Of a DNA stretch of 64,000 nt, positions 17,357 through 26,032 are shown piece after piece (position 1 is the first letter of the stretch; each line of letters opens with the position of its first letter). The translations under genes and the position numbers were made by a program. This stretch comes from CAYFWF01 sp964346815 (lineage in GTDB: Bacteria; Acidobacteriota; Aminicenantia; Aminicenantales; Aminicenantaceae): contig CAYFWF010000024.1 of NCBI GenBank assembly GCA_964346815.1, forward strand, positions 23,695-87,694, given 5' to 3'. The notes under the pieces were generated by a model, which was not told where the DNA came from, ran no database searches, and worked only from the letters and a program-made list of their open reading frames with translations.

Positions 17357-18648
17357 AAGGACCTCTTTATCTGGAAAAAATCGCGGATCATCTGCCATCG
17401 GGAAATTTTTCCGATCTGCAATTCTCGAAACGCTTTCCAGGATTTCTTTCTCGCTCGGCCGTCGTTGGTGAATATCTTTTCAGCCAATTGGCAGGCCAGC
17501 TCAGGATACTGGCTGTAGAATCGACGATTCTCCAGCAAGAGAGGAGCTTTTTCGAAGGTCTTGAGGTCTTTGAGGACAAAGCTCTGTTCTAAGAGTTCAG
17601 CATATGGGGCCAAATGTTTTTTAGAGAAGTCTCCATTTTTTTTTGCCCGGATAATGGTTTCCGCAGCCGCCTTTCCTGAGGCGATGGCAAAATTGGCTCC
17701 CTCTAGAAACAACCCAGTGGACAACGTCAATCCAGCGGCGTCACCGGCCACAACCATGCCATCCGTGTAAAGAGTCGGAATCATCCTTTTCCCACCAACC
17801 GGAACGAGATGAGCAGAATATTCCACCAATTGACCGTCCGCAATCAGCTTCTCCACTTCGCGATGCCGTTTGAAATCCTCCAAAAGATCGTTGGCCATGA
17901 CTTTTTTCTCAACCAATCCATTCAGCTGAACCACAACACCTACCGACAGGCTTTCTTTATTGGTATAAATGAAAGCACCGCCAGGTATGCCTCTTGTGAA
18001 AGGCCCGATGAATTCCCAGGCTATTCCTTCATCTCCTTTCAGGTTAAAACGTCGATTAATAAGCTCATGGGGCAGCTGTATGATTTCCTTTACACCTTGC
18101 TTGATGTGATGCGGAGAGAGTTTTTTGCGCAGACCGGCCTTTTCTGCCAAAATGGAGCTTACTCCGTCACAGGCGATAACCACGTTTGAAGGAAGTTTGT
18201 CTCCGCCGGCTTTTATGCCTGCTACAGTATTCCCTTCCCACAGGAGATCTTCGGCTTCGAGACCTGTGGCAACCACTACTCCTGCCTGCTCAGCTTTGGA
18301 TGCGAACCAGCGGTCAAACTTGGAGCGGAGCACAGAAAATCCGTTATAAGGAGGCTGGGTGAATTTCTTTGTGGTGAAATCGGCACAGAACGAGGCGTCC
18401 TTTGTAAGGAGTGAAAATTTGTGCCTGGCTATATATCTTTCGACCGGGGCTTCTTCCCAAAAGTGTGGAAAGAGCTCGTTCAGAGAAGGACCGTATAAAG
18501 CTCCACCCCACATATTCTTGGCGCCGGCAAACTTACCCCTCTCAACGATTAAGGTTTCCAGTCCCGCCTTTGCCAGAAGGAGACCGCATGCACAGCCTGC
18601 CGGTCCGGCTCCAACGATAATGGCATCGAATCTTTGGTTTACAGTCAA
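17353..18648 (-). CDS. fixC: FixC-like flavoprotein:quinone oxidoreductase
   Basis: 431 residues. N-terminal FAD-binding GAGPAGCACGLLLAKAG followed by VERG, and near 290 the second FAD motif VAGDAAGLTLSTGLF. This is the EtfQO/geranylgeranyl-reductase-like fold without the C-terminal iron-sulfur domain, which is supplied by FixX directly downstream. Expected to be peripheral on the inner membrane, taking electrons from Etf. Twelve bases separate it from the acyl-CoA dehydrogenase gene, so electron donor and acceptor are co-transcribed. Confidence 0.9.
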   Translation of the reverse strand: MTVNQRFDAIIVGAGPAGCACGLLLAKAGLETLIVERGKFAGAKNMWGGALYGPSLNELFPHFWEEAPVERYIARHKFSLLTKDASFCADFTTKKFTQPPYNGFSVLRSKFDRWFASKAEQAGVVVATGLEAEDLLWEGNTVAGIKAGGDKLPSNVVIACDGVSSILAEKAGLRKKLSPHHIKQGVKEIIQLPHELINRRFNLKGDEGIAWEFIGPFTRGIPGGAFIYTNKESLSVGVVVQLNGLVEKKVMANDLLEDFKRHREVEKLIADGQLVEYSAHLVPVGGKRMIPTLYTDGMVVAGDAAGLTLSTGLFLEGANFAIASGKAAAETIIRAKKNGDFSKKHLAPYAELLEQSFVLKDLKTFEKAPLLLENRRFYSQYPELACQLAEKIFTNDGRARKKSWKAFRELQIGKISRWQMIRDFFQIKRSL

Positions 18649-18660
18649 AGCATCAATCCA

Positions 18661-19815
18661 TCATTTAAAAGCTGCCATTTCCAGGAGTTGCTGTCCTATT
18701 GTTAGCTGGTGCATTTGGGCCGTACCGCCGAGTATGGTTGCTGTGATTGCGTCCTGATAGTGGTGTCCCACCGGATAATCGTCGATTGTCCCAAAAGATC
18801 CGTGAATCTTTACTGCCTGTGATGCCACCCAGAGAGCGGTCTCTGTGGCAAAATACTTGGCATAGGACATCTCTTTTATGTGGCGAGTCCCACGGCTCTT
18901 CATATCGGCCGCATGGTACGCCAGCCACCGCGCAGCTTCTATTCTTGTGGCCATCTCTGCAATGATCTCTTGTATCAATTGATGACCTCCGATGGGCTTT
19001 CCAAACTGCTCCCGTTCCTTTGCATATTTTATGCAGGCTTCTAGACAGCTCTGGGCAAGACCGACGGAGCCAGCCGCCAGAAAGAGTCGTGCCGTATCGA
19101 TACCTCTCAGCGCATCTCTGAGGGCCCGTCCTGTCTCTCCCACTTGGTTTTCCTGGGGCAATTCCATATCCGTGAATCTTAGAGTGCCTTCGCTGCCACC
19201 TCTCCACGAGATCTTTCCTTTCTGAGGAGTGCTGGAGAAACCTGGCGTTCCTCTCTCGACAATAAAACTGGCCAGCCCTTTGAGTCCCTTGGTTTTATCA
19301 GTCTGAGCGATGAGCAACACGACATCCGCAATTTCTCCGTTGGTGATGAAGATTTTTGTTCCGTTGATGACCCAGCGGTTTCCTTTACGTACAGCCGAAG
19401 TCTCGATCATGGAAGAATCGCTTCCTGCATTTGGCTCGACCACAGCTCCAGACATGATCGATTCGCCTCTGCAGACCGGAGGGATGTATTTCTGTTTCTG
19501 CTCTTCTGTACCGGCATCTAAAAGATTCGTCGCCGGTTGGATGGGGCCACTTACGGCTGCCTGGGTTACGGATAAACTCGCCATGCAGAGGGATTCCCAA
19601 ATGATTGCCGAAGTCACGTAGTCGAGTCCCAAGCCCCCATACTCCTGGGGTATGTGCGGAGCCAGGAGACCCTGTGAAGCGAATTTTTTTATGACGCTGG
19701 GATCGAAATTCTCCCGGCGTTCGTTTTCCTTGAGCGGGGGCAAGATCTCTTGTTCGGCGAACTTTCTAGCCATATCCTGGAACATTTTCTGTTCTTCTGT
19801 GAGTTCGAAATCCAT
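18661..19815 (-). CDS. Acyl-CoA dehydrogenase without the usual catalytic glutamate
   Basis: 384 residues, full length. Flavin and substrate motifs are normal (AVVEPNAGSDSS, ITNGEIADV, YAKEREQFGKPI). The catalytic base is not: where medium-chain enzymes have Glu in YEGT, the sequence is LGGT (G363), and where isovaleryl- and long-chain enzymes carry Glu in helix G, there is A242 (GIDTARLF). The real base must lie elsewhere, or the enzyme acts on an unusual substrate, or as a reductase. Operon order mce-acd-fixC-fixX indicates electrons leave to Etf/FixCX. Confidence 0.9.
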   Translation of the reverse strand: MDFELTEEQKMFQDMARKFAEQEILPPLKENERRENFDPSVIKKFASQGLLAPHIPQEYGGLGLDYVTSAIIWESLCMASLSVTQAAVSGPIQPATNLLDAGTEEQKQKYIPPVCRGESIMSGAVVEPNAGSDSSMIETSAVRKGNRWVINGTKIFITNGEIADVVLLIAQTDKTKGLKGLASFIVERGTPGFSSTPQKGKISWRGGSEGTLRFTDMELPQENQVGETGRALRDALRGIDTARLFLAAGSVGLAQSCLEACIKYAKEREQFGKPIGGHQLIQEIIAEMATRIEAARWLAYHAADMKSRGTRHIKEMSYAKYFATETALWVASQAVKIHGSFGTIDDYPVGHHYQDAITATILGGTAQMHQLTIGQQLLEMAAFK

Positions 19816-19822
19816 ATTTTCC

Positions 19823-20221
19823 TCACTTTCCCTTTTCCACGAATTCCATCAGCACACCATGGGTTCCACTTGGGTGAAGGAACACACTCATGCCTTCGGC
19901 TCCGGGCTTTGGTTCTCCAAGTACATCCAGTCCCGAAGCCTTGAGCGATGAAACAGCCGCATGGATGTCATCCACTTCATAGCAGATATGGTGGAATCCC
20001 TCGCCTCTTTTTTCCAGGAATTTTGCCATCACACCTTCATTCCCGATGGGCTCGATAAGTTCGATCGAAACTTCTCCAATCTTGACCATACTAACCTTTA
20101 ATGTCCCGTTTCCTCCTATGATTGGAGCGGACGATTCCAGTTTGAAAACCGATCGGTAAAATCCCCGCGCCTCCTCAAGATCCTTCACAGCCATCCCCAG
20201 GTGACTGATTTGTTTGATCAT
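19823..20221 (-). CDS. mce: Methylmalonyl-CoA epimerase
   Basis: 132 residues of the VOC fold with two beta-alpha-beta3 repeats. Metal ligands are visible: His in SHLGMAV, His in GFHHICYEVDD and Glu in VLMEFVE. The catalytic glutamate region VSIELIEPIG is typical of true epimerases. It interconverts (S)- and (R)-methylmalonyl-CoA between propionyl-CoA carboxylase and the mutase. First gene of the operon with the acyl-CoA dehydrogenase; the mutase is 23 kb away. Confidence 0.88.
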   Translation of the reverse strand: MIKQISHLGMAVKDLEEARGFYRSVFKLESSAPIIGGNGTLKVSMVKIGEVSIELIEPIGNEGVMAKFLEKRGEGFHHICYEVDDIHAAVSSLKASGLDVLGEPKPGAEGMSVFLHPSGTHGVLMEFVEKGK

Positions 20222-20446
20222 GTATAGCCTCCAGGCTGATAAAGTGTATCGAGGTGAAAAACAGAGCTTAGAAACTTATAACACAGGGAAAATTTGAAGT
20301 CAAAGATACGGAAATGAATCCTGTCACCTCGTTATTGATCCTGACATGTTTCTGATGAATCTTTTCAATGTGAGCCTTTTGGAATCAACAAAAACTCTAT
20401 GCTTGCTTTTTAAAAACAGTTCATTAATAATCTATTCCTTGATAAT

Positions 20447-21556
20447 TTGTTCACAGTGAAAAAATTAATAAGAAATAACGTCCTGAAGATTGAGCAATAT
20501 GAACCAGGTAAACCTGTAGAAGTTCTGAAGAGAGAACTTGCCCTGGAGGGTGAAGTTTTAAAGCTGGCCTCGAATGAGAATCCTTTAGGTCCATCGCCCC
20601 TTGCTATCAAGGCTGTCCGGAAGAATTTAAAAGATTCCCATCTTTACCCTGATGACAGCTGCTGCAATTTGAAAGAAAAGTTGTCCGAACATCTTCGGGT
20701 TTCTCCAGAGAATCTAAGCATTGGCAACGGAACCACAGAGCTGATTCTCCTTCTTGGAATTGTCTTTCTGAGCCCCGAAGAAACATTGATCATGAGCCAA
20801 TCTTCTTTCATCATGGCCAAAATTGTTGCCCAAATCATAGGATGCAATTTGATGGAAGTTCCATTAAAAGAGTATCGGCACGACCTCGCTGCCATCTTGA
20901 AATCCATTACTCCTGATACCAAGATCGTTTATCTTGATAATCCGATGAACCCCATTGGAACTATGATGTCCCATTCCGAGATATGGAAGTTTATGGAAAA
21001 TATCCCCGATAATATAGTGGTTGTGTTGGACGAAGCCTACCATGATTACGTCAACCATGGAGATTATCCTCAATCCGTAAGGTTTGTGGAAGAGGGAAGG
21101 AACGTGGTTGTTTTGCGAACTTTTTCCAAGATGTATGGATTGGCTGGATTTCGTGTGGGATACTGTATAGCAAAAAACGAATTTATCCAGGCGATCGAAA
21201 AAGTCGGCCCTCCGTTTTCCGTCAACAGGGTAGGTCAAATCGCCGCAGCCGCAGCGCTGAAAGACAGAGAGCATATTCAGAGAACCAAGAAGATAAATGA
21301 GAAAGGAAAGCGATACCTGTACGAGTATTTCAGAAAGCTTGACATCTTCTATATACCATCCGAAACTAATTTTGTGACCTTTGAAGTAAAGGCCGATGCA
21401 AGAGGGATAGCCGAAGAACTCCAGAGAAAGGGTATTATTATCAGGCCTTTGTCCATGTACGGGCAGCCTAATCTGTTACGGATTACCGTAGGTACGCCCC
21501 ACCAAATCAAGAGGTTTATGGAAACGTTCCGTAAGCTCTATAAAAAATTTGTTTAG
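20447..21556 (+). CDS. hisC: Histidinol-phosphate/aromatic aminotransferase (HisC family)
   Basis: 369 residues, class I PLP aminotransferase of the HisC subgroup: SNENPLGPSPLA, YPDDSCCNL, DEAYHDYV, and the PLP-lysine motif RTFSKMYGLAGFRVGY. The start is uncertain: TTG at 20447 or GTG at 20456, neither with a good ribosome site. Other his genes are absent and iorA follows after 46 bases, so it may work as an aromatic aminotransferase delivering indolepyruvate or phenylpyruvate to IorAB. Confidence 0.87.
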   Translation: MFTVKKLIRNNVLKIEQYEPGKPVEVLKRELALEGEVLKLASNENPLGPSPLAIKAVRKNLKDSHLYPDDSCCNLKEKLSEHLRVSPENLSIGNGTTELILLLGIVFLSPEETLIMSQSSFIMAKIVAQIIGCNLMEVPLKEYRHDLAAILKSITPDTKIVYLDNPMNPIGTMMSHSEIWKFMENIPDNIVVVLDEAYHDYVNHGDYPQSVRFVEEGRNVVVLRTFSKMYGLAGFRVGYCIAKNEFIQAIEKVGPPFSVNRVGQIAAAAALKDREHIQRTKKINEKGKRYLYEYFRKLDIFYIPSETNFVTFEVKADARGIAEELQRKGIIIRPLSMYGQPNLLRITVGTPHQIKRFMETFRKLYKKFV

Positions 21557-21602
21557 CCTGTGCTGATTTGGATATCAGCAGCAATAAAAATTGCGGAAGC
21601 AA

Positions 21603-23489
21603 ATGGATCGATACGGGAAGGTCGGAATATTACTGGGGAATGTTGCCATTGCCAGGGGAATCGTGGAAAGCGGTTGTCATGTCGTGACTTCTTATCCAGG
21701 AACCCCGAGTTCTGAAATCATCCCTGCTGTGGTTATGTTCAAGAAAGAATTGGGTTTGAAGACCTATGTCGAGTGGTCAACAAATGAAAAAGTCGCGTTC
21801 GACAATGCCTTGGCTGCGAGCTTGACAGGAAAAAGAGCCGCCGTTGCCATGAAGCAAGTTGGACTTAACGTCGCTTCTGATTCTCTCATGAGTTCCGCGT
21901 ATACGGGTGTGGTCGGAGGATTGGTCGTCATCAGTTGTGATGACCCTGGGCCTCACAGTTCACAGACTGAGCAGGATTCCCGGTTTTATGCCATGTTCGC
22001 CAAAATTCCTGTCTTTGACCCTTCAACGCCTCAGGAAGCCAAGGAGATGATAAAAGATGCCTTCGAGCTTTCTGAAGAGTTCCAAATTCCTGTACTTCTG
22101 CGTCCCACAATCAGGGTTTCCCATGCCAAACAGAATGTCCAGCTTCTTCCCCATCAAGTTCTTGAAAGAAAGGCTTGCTTCGAGAAGGATCCAGACCGAT
22201 GGGCTGCAACTCCGAGACATAGGCTTAAACTTCATACCCAGCTGAATAACACCCTTGAAAAAATAAAAGAAAAATTCGAACAGGATACCGGATGGAATTA
22301 TGAAGTGAAAGCATCTCAAGGCTCCAGTCTTGGAATCATCACTTGCAGTGCAAGCTTTGTGGCCTTGATGGATCTTATCGAGGAATTCAACCTGAAGGAG
22401 GTTCTGGATATCATGAAGATAGGTTCACCTTATCCGCTTCCTCAAAATAAGATTCGAGATTTTATTGACCGCCACGAGACAGTTTTGATACTCGAGGAGC
22501 CGGGATCGGTGATCGAGACTCAAATCATCGATAAAAACAAAGTCATGGGAAAGCTGACCGGTCACGTCCCTCTTCAGGGAGAACTCACACCTGAGGTTCT
22601 GCATGGTACACTGGCGAAAATATTAAGAGAACTCGGAATTTCCGAACTCAAAACGACCTCAGACCTGAAACTTGATCAACTTATCGAGGACCTCGATCTG
22701 CCTATCCGAAAGCCAACGCTGTGCGCGGGATGTCCTGAAAGAGCAGCGTTCTTTGCCATTAAGAGGGCTTTTCCCAAAGCCATCTATCCCAGCGATATCG
22801 GTTGCTACACACTCGGACTCAATCTGGGAGCCGTGGACACGGTTCTGGATATGGGGGCTGGGATCACCTTTGCCAGCGGATTCTATCAAGCCTATCATCA
22901 AGACGATTCCGATATTCCTATTATAGCCACCATGGGGGATTCCACTTTCTTTCATTCTGGGACAGCATCCCTTCTGAATGCTGTCTATAACAATGCCCGA
23001 TTTATATTGGTCATCCTGGATAACGAAGTCACTGCTATGACAGGGATGCAGCCGACTCCGGGATCAGGGATGACTGCAGATGGAAGCGAGGGAGTGAAAA
23101 TACCTCTAGAGGAACTGGTCACAGGGTGCGGGATCAGATGGATCAGGACCATAGATCCCTATGATGTGAAAGGATTGATTCAAATCCTAAAAGAAGGGAG
23201 AGATTACACCCAGGAGATTGATGGCGGAATCGCCGTGATTGTAGCCAGACATCCTTGTATCATCCGGTATCCCGAGGTCTGTCAGACAAATCGAATAGAA
23301 GTGGAGATAACCGATCAATGCAATGGGTGTATGTACTGTGTCGATTTTTTTGAATGCCCAGCACTCCGGCCGGATGAGAAAGAAGAAATTGTCGAAATAG
23401 ATAGAACCCTCTGTATTGACTGTGGAGTGTGTATGCATGTGTGCCCAAGAGGTGCCATTGTCCGAACGAGTGAGAAAGGCGCGGAGTAA
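21603..23489 (+). CDS. iorA: Indolepyruvate:ferredoxin oxidoreductase, alpha subunit
   Basis: 628 residues from the ATG at 21603 (GGAAG just upstream; an in-frame TTG at 21591 is an alternative). Order: pyrimidine-binding domain with SYPGTPSSEI, a thiamine-diphosphate domain with CAGCPERA, MGDSTFFHSG and NNARFILVILDN, then a C-terminal double 4Fe-4S ferredoxin (CNGCMYC, CP, and CIDCGVCMHVCPRGA). With IorB it oxidises aryl pyruvates to aryl-acetyl-CoA while reducing ferredoxin. Confidence 0.95.
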   Translation: MDRYGKVGILLGNVAIARGIVESGCHVVTSYPGTPSSEIIPAVVMFKKELGLKTYVEWSTNEKVAFDNALAASLTGKRAAVAMKQVGLNVASDSLMSSAYTGVVGGLVVISCDDPGPHSSQTEQDSRFYAMFAKIPVFDPSTPQEAKEMIKDAFELSEEFQIPVLLRPTIRVSHAKQNVQLLPHQVLERKACFEKDPDRWAATPRHRLKLHTQLNNTLEKIKEKFEQDTGWNYEVKASQGSSLGIITCSASFVALMDLIEEFNLKEVLDIMKIGSPYPLPQNKIRDFIDRHETVLILEEPGSVIETQIIDKNKVMGKLTGHVPLQGELTPEVLHGTLAKILRELGISELKTTSDLKLDQLIEDLDLPIRKPTLCAGCPERAAFFAIKRAFPKAIYPSDIGCYTLGLNLGAVDTVLDMGAGITFASGFYQAYHQDDSDIPIIATMGDSTFFHSGTASLLNAVYNNARFILVILDNEVTAMTGMQPTPGSGMTADGSEGVKIPLEELVTGCGIRWIRTIDPYDVKGLIQILKEGRDYTQEIDGGIAVIVARHPCIIRYPEVCQTNRIEVEITDQCNGCMYCVDFFECPALRPDEKEEIVEIDRTLCIDCGVCMHVCPRGAIVRTSEKGAE

Positions 23490-23520
23490 ACAGAGTAAAC
23501 AAGATATGTAATCGAACTAG

Positions 23521-24081
23521 ATGACGATGAAAACACAGATTGTATTAGCGGGAGTCGGCGGACAGGGCGTGCTTTTTGCCTCCAGGATTTTTTCTGCGCT
23601 CGGATTGGAGTTGGGGTTGAATGTATTGGGATCCGAGACCCACGGCATGAGTCAGCGGGGTGGTTCGGTTGTGGCCCACCTGAAGCTGGGGGATTTTTAT
23701 GGCCCCATCATCCGCACAGGTACAGCAGACATTCTTTATTCGTTCGAAGAGAAGGAAACTTACAAGACATTGAGATTTCTGAAGAACGGAGGTGTTTGTT
23801 TTACGAATCTCGAGGATCGGATACGATTCGACCAGAAGATCTTAAATCATTTGAAGAAGAAAAAGATCATATTCAAGGCATTCGATGCAAACAAGGAAGC
23901 CTTAAAAATAGGATCTGTAAGATCAGCCAATATTGCACTCATCGGTTATTCTGTGGGGACGGGACTTTCGCCTTTCAAACGTGATGATATGATCTCTGTA
24001 CTGGGGAAGGTGAGCCGAGAAAACGATCTCAAGATGAATTTGAAGGCATTTGAAATGGGCTATCAGGAAGGGAAACTATGA
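23521..24081 (+). CDS. iorB: Indolepyruvate:ferredoxin oxidoreductase, beta subunit
   Basis: 186 residues of the gamma-domain type: VLAGVGGQGVLFASRIF at the N terminus, GSETHGMSQRGGSVVAHLKLG, and GPIIRTGTADILYSFE. Partner of IorA 31 bases upstream. Starts at 23521 or 23527 are both possible. Its last 6 bases overlap the end of the small gene on the other strand. Confidence 0.94.
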   Translation: MTMKTQIVLAGVGGQGVLFASRIFSALGLELGLNVLGSETHGMSQRGGSVVAHLKLGDFYGPIIRTGTADILYSFEEKETYKTLRFLKNGGVCFTNLEDRIRFDQKILNHLKKKKIIFKAFDANKEALKIGSVRSANIALIGYSVGTGLSPFKRDDMISVLGKVSRENDLKMNLKAFEMGYQEGKL

Positions 24082-24366
24082 ATCTCTCTGCTGCTTGGTT
24101 TTGACATTTTCTTCGGCTTTTTTCATCAGCTCAAAAATCTGGACCAGCTTTGGTTGTGCGGGTTCATAAATAAGAGCAATTTCATCAGCCGTATAGTTCT
24201 GTCCGATAAACTCGTTGACCGGAATAATATTTTTCCAGCAATCGATAATTCTGGTGCAGGGCAGGCTTGCATTCATCCTCCGGCAGTACTCGAAAGGAAC
24301 TTTGTGCCCTAATGGACTGCAGTATTGCTGAAGGCGATCATGGACATCGATTTTTTGATCTTTCAT
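24076..24366 (-). CDS. Small four-cysteine protein downstream of trpB2
   Basis: 96 residues, not recognised. It has four Cys at C16, C28, C37 and C43, then a charged helical C terminus with two Lys/Glu-rich turns. An AAGGT ribosome site stands 3 bases before the ATG, and only 11 bases separate it from trpB2, so the two are one operon. The Cys spacing could hold a metal or cluster, or mark a small cytosolic redox protein. No signal peptide or membrane segment. Confidence 0.6.
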   Translation of the reverse strand: MKDQKIDVHDRLQQYCSPLGHKVPFEYCRRMNASLPCTRIIDCWKNIIPVNEFIGQNYTADEIALIYEPAQPKLVQIFELMKKAEENVKTKQQRDS

Positions 24367-24377
24367 TTACCTTGTTT

Positions 24378-25748
24378 TCATTCTGGCTTGGGAAGTCCTT
24401 TCAATGCCTCCTGGAATTTTCTCAATTCCTCATCAGGAAGAGCATAATCGGATAACTCGCCAGCAAAATAGCTTTGATACCCTGAAAGGTCCAATAGCCC
24501 ATGACCGCTGTAATTGAACAAAATGACTTTTTCTTTTCCTTCTTCTATTGCTTTTTTGGCCTCATCGATGACACAGGCTACGGCATGGCTCGTTTCAGGT
24601 GCGGTTATAGCGCCCTCTGTTTGGGCCCATAGAACAGCGGATTCGTAACATTTTAGCTGGTGAAAGGCGCGGGGTTTTAGCAGTCCTTCGACGACACCTT
24701 TGCTGACCAGCGGTGCCATTCCATGATAGCGAAGACCTCCTGCATGGATTGGAGGCGGAACGAAGGTATGGCCGAGGGAGTGCATCGGTAGCAGCGGCGT
24801 CATGCGAGCCGTATCCCCATGATCATAGGCAAAGGGAGCTCGAGTCAGCGTCGGACAGGCTTCAGGTTCTGTTGGGATGATGTCTATTTCTGATCCTTGG
24901 ATCTTATCGTAGACAAACGGAAAAGCCAAACCAGCAAAATTGCTTCCGCCCCCTGCACAACCGATAACAACATCCGGTATTTTCTCACCTATTGACTCAA
25001 GCTGTTTTTTTGCTTCAAGACCTATGATTGTCTGGTGAAGGAGGACATGGTTCAGGACACTTCCAAGGGAATAGCGTGTTTTCCCTGTTTTATCCGTGAC
25101 GGCGGCTTCGATCGCTTCGCTTATGGCTATTCCGAGGCTCCCGGAGGTATCAGGCATTTTTTCAAGGATGTCTCGTCCGGCCTTGGTTTCGGTGCTCGGA
25201 CTGGAGACACAGTTTGCTCCCCAGGTCTGCATCATCACTTTACGATAGGGTTTCTGATCGAAACTGATCCTTACCATGAAGACTTTGCATTCCAGTCCGA
25301 GGAGGTTGCAGGCAAAAGCCAGAGCGCTTCCCCATTGTCCAGCCCCTGTTTCCGTCGTCAGGCGCTCGATCCCAGACTGCTTATTATACCATGCCTGAGC
25401 AACGGATGTGTTCGGCTTATGACTCCCAGGAGGGCTGAGACTCTCATCTTTATAATAGATGCGTGCAGGAGTTTTCAGATAGTTTTCTAGATAGACTGCT
25501 CGACGAAGAGGAGTCGGCCTCCAACGGTAAAGAATCTCGATCACCTCTTCTGGAATATCTATCCAGCGCTCTCGACTTACCTCCTGTTCTATCAGATTCA
25601 TCGGGAAAACTGGGGCAAGCATATCCGGAGTAACTGGATTTCCGTCAGGGCCAAGTGGAGGGTTGAGCGGTGTGGGGAAATCTGAGGCTAAGTTGTACCA
25701 CTGTCGAGGGATGTCCCTTTCTGAGAGATGGATTTTTTTTGTTGTCAT
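24378..25748 (-). CDS. trpB: Tryptophan synthase beta chain, TrpB2 type
   Basis: 456 residues from the ATG at 25748 (GAAAGGAGAGAATACA upstream); a longer frame to 25826 is unsupported. PLP lysine in PPGSHKPNTS, the acid TETGAGQWGSALA loop, the phosphate cradle GCAGGGSNFAG, and FNYSGHGLLDLSGY at the end. TrpB2 enzymes make tryptophan from indole and serine without a dedicated TrpA; none is present. Facing iorAB, it may serve indole salvage or balance indolepyruvate use. Confidence 0.92.
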   Translation of the reverse strand: MTTKKIHLSERDIPRQWYNLASDFPTPLNPPLGPDGNPVTPDMLAPVFPMNLIEQEVSRERWIDIPEEVIEILYRWRPTPLRRAVYLENYLKTPARIYYKDESLSPPGSHKPNTSVAQAWYNKQSGIERLTTETGAGQWGSALAFACNLLGLECKVFMVRISFDQKPYRKVMMQTWGANCVSSPSTETKAGRDILEKMPDTSGSLGIAISEAIEAAVTDKTGKTRYSLGSVLNHVLLHQTIIGLEAKKQLESIGEKIPDVVIGCAGGGSNFAGLAFPFVYDKIQGSEIDIIPTEPEACPTLTRAPFAYDHGDTARMTPLLPMHSLGHTFVPPPIHAGGLRYHGMAPLVSKGVVEGLLKPRAFHQLKCYESAVLWAQTEGAITAPETSHAVACVIDEAKKAIEEGKEKVILFNYSGHGLLDLSGYQSYFAGELSDYALPDEELRKFQEALKGLPKPE

Positions 25749-25895
25749 TGTATTCTCTCCTTTCTCGTGAGATGGGATAAAATATAGATGATTTCGATAT
25801 GCATTATAATTAGCTGGAGAATACAACGCATAAGATAGATGAGCCCTTTTTGAGACACTGGGAACCTTGGAGTCAGAGCATTTTGCATCTTAAAT

Positions 25896-25907
25896 TGTTT
25901 ACAAACA
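25896..25907. promoter_or_regulatory. Inverted repeat TGTTT-AC-AAACA in the trpB2/hydroxyacyl-CoA dehydrogenase intergenic region
   Basis: The 284-base divergent gap between trpB2 and the HAD-ECH gene is AT-rich. The half-sites TGTTT and AAACA with a 2-base centre could bind a dimeric regulator controlling either direction. Only one copy is seen, so support is weak. Confidence 0.25.
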
Positions 25908-26032
25908 TTTCAGCAAATTATAAAATTGCATTTCCTGAAAAGTCAATGGATTCTTAAAATGGCACTTCTTTTCGTCTTCGAAGATGATCGTTCCCACGCA
26001 TTAATGAGAAGTTCAAGATAAGGAGGCACATA

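Noticed and set aside
18665..19207. 180-codon frame inside the acyl-CoA dehydrogenase
   Set aside because: Different frame of a clear full-length gene, rich in Arg and Ser, with no ribosome site.
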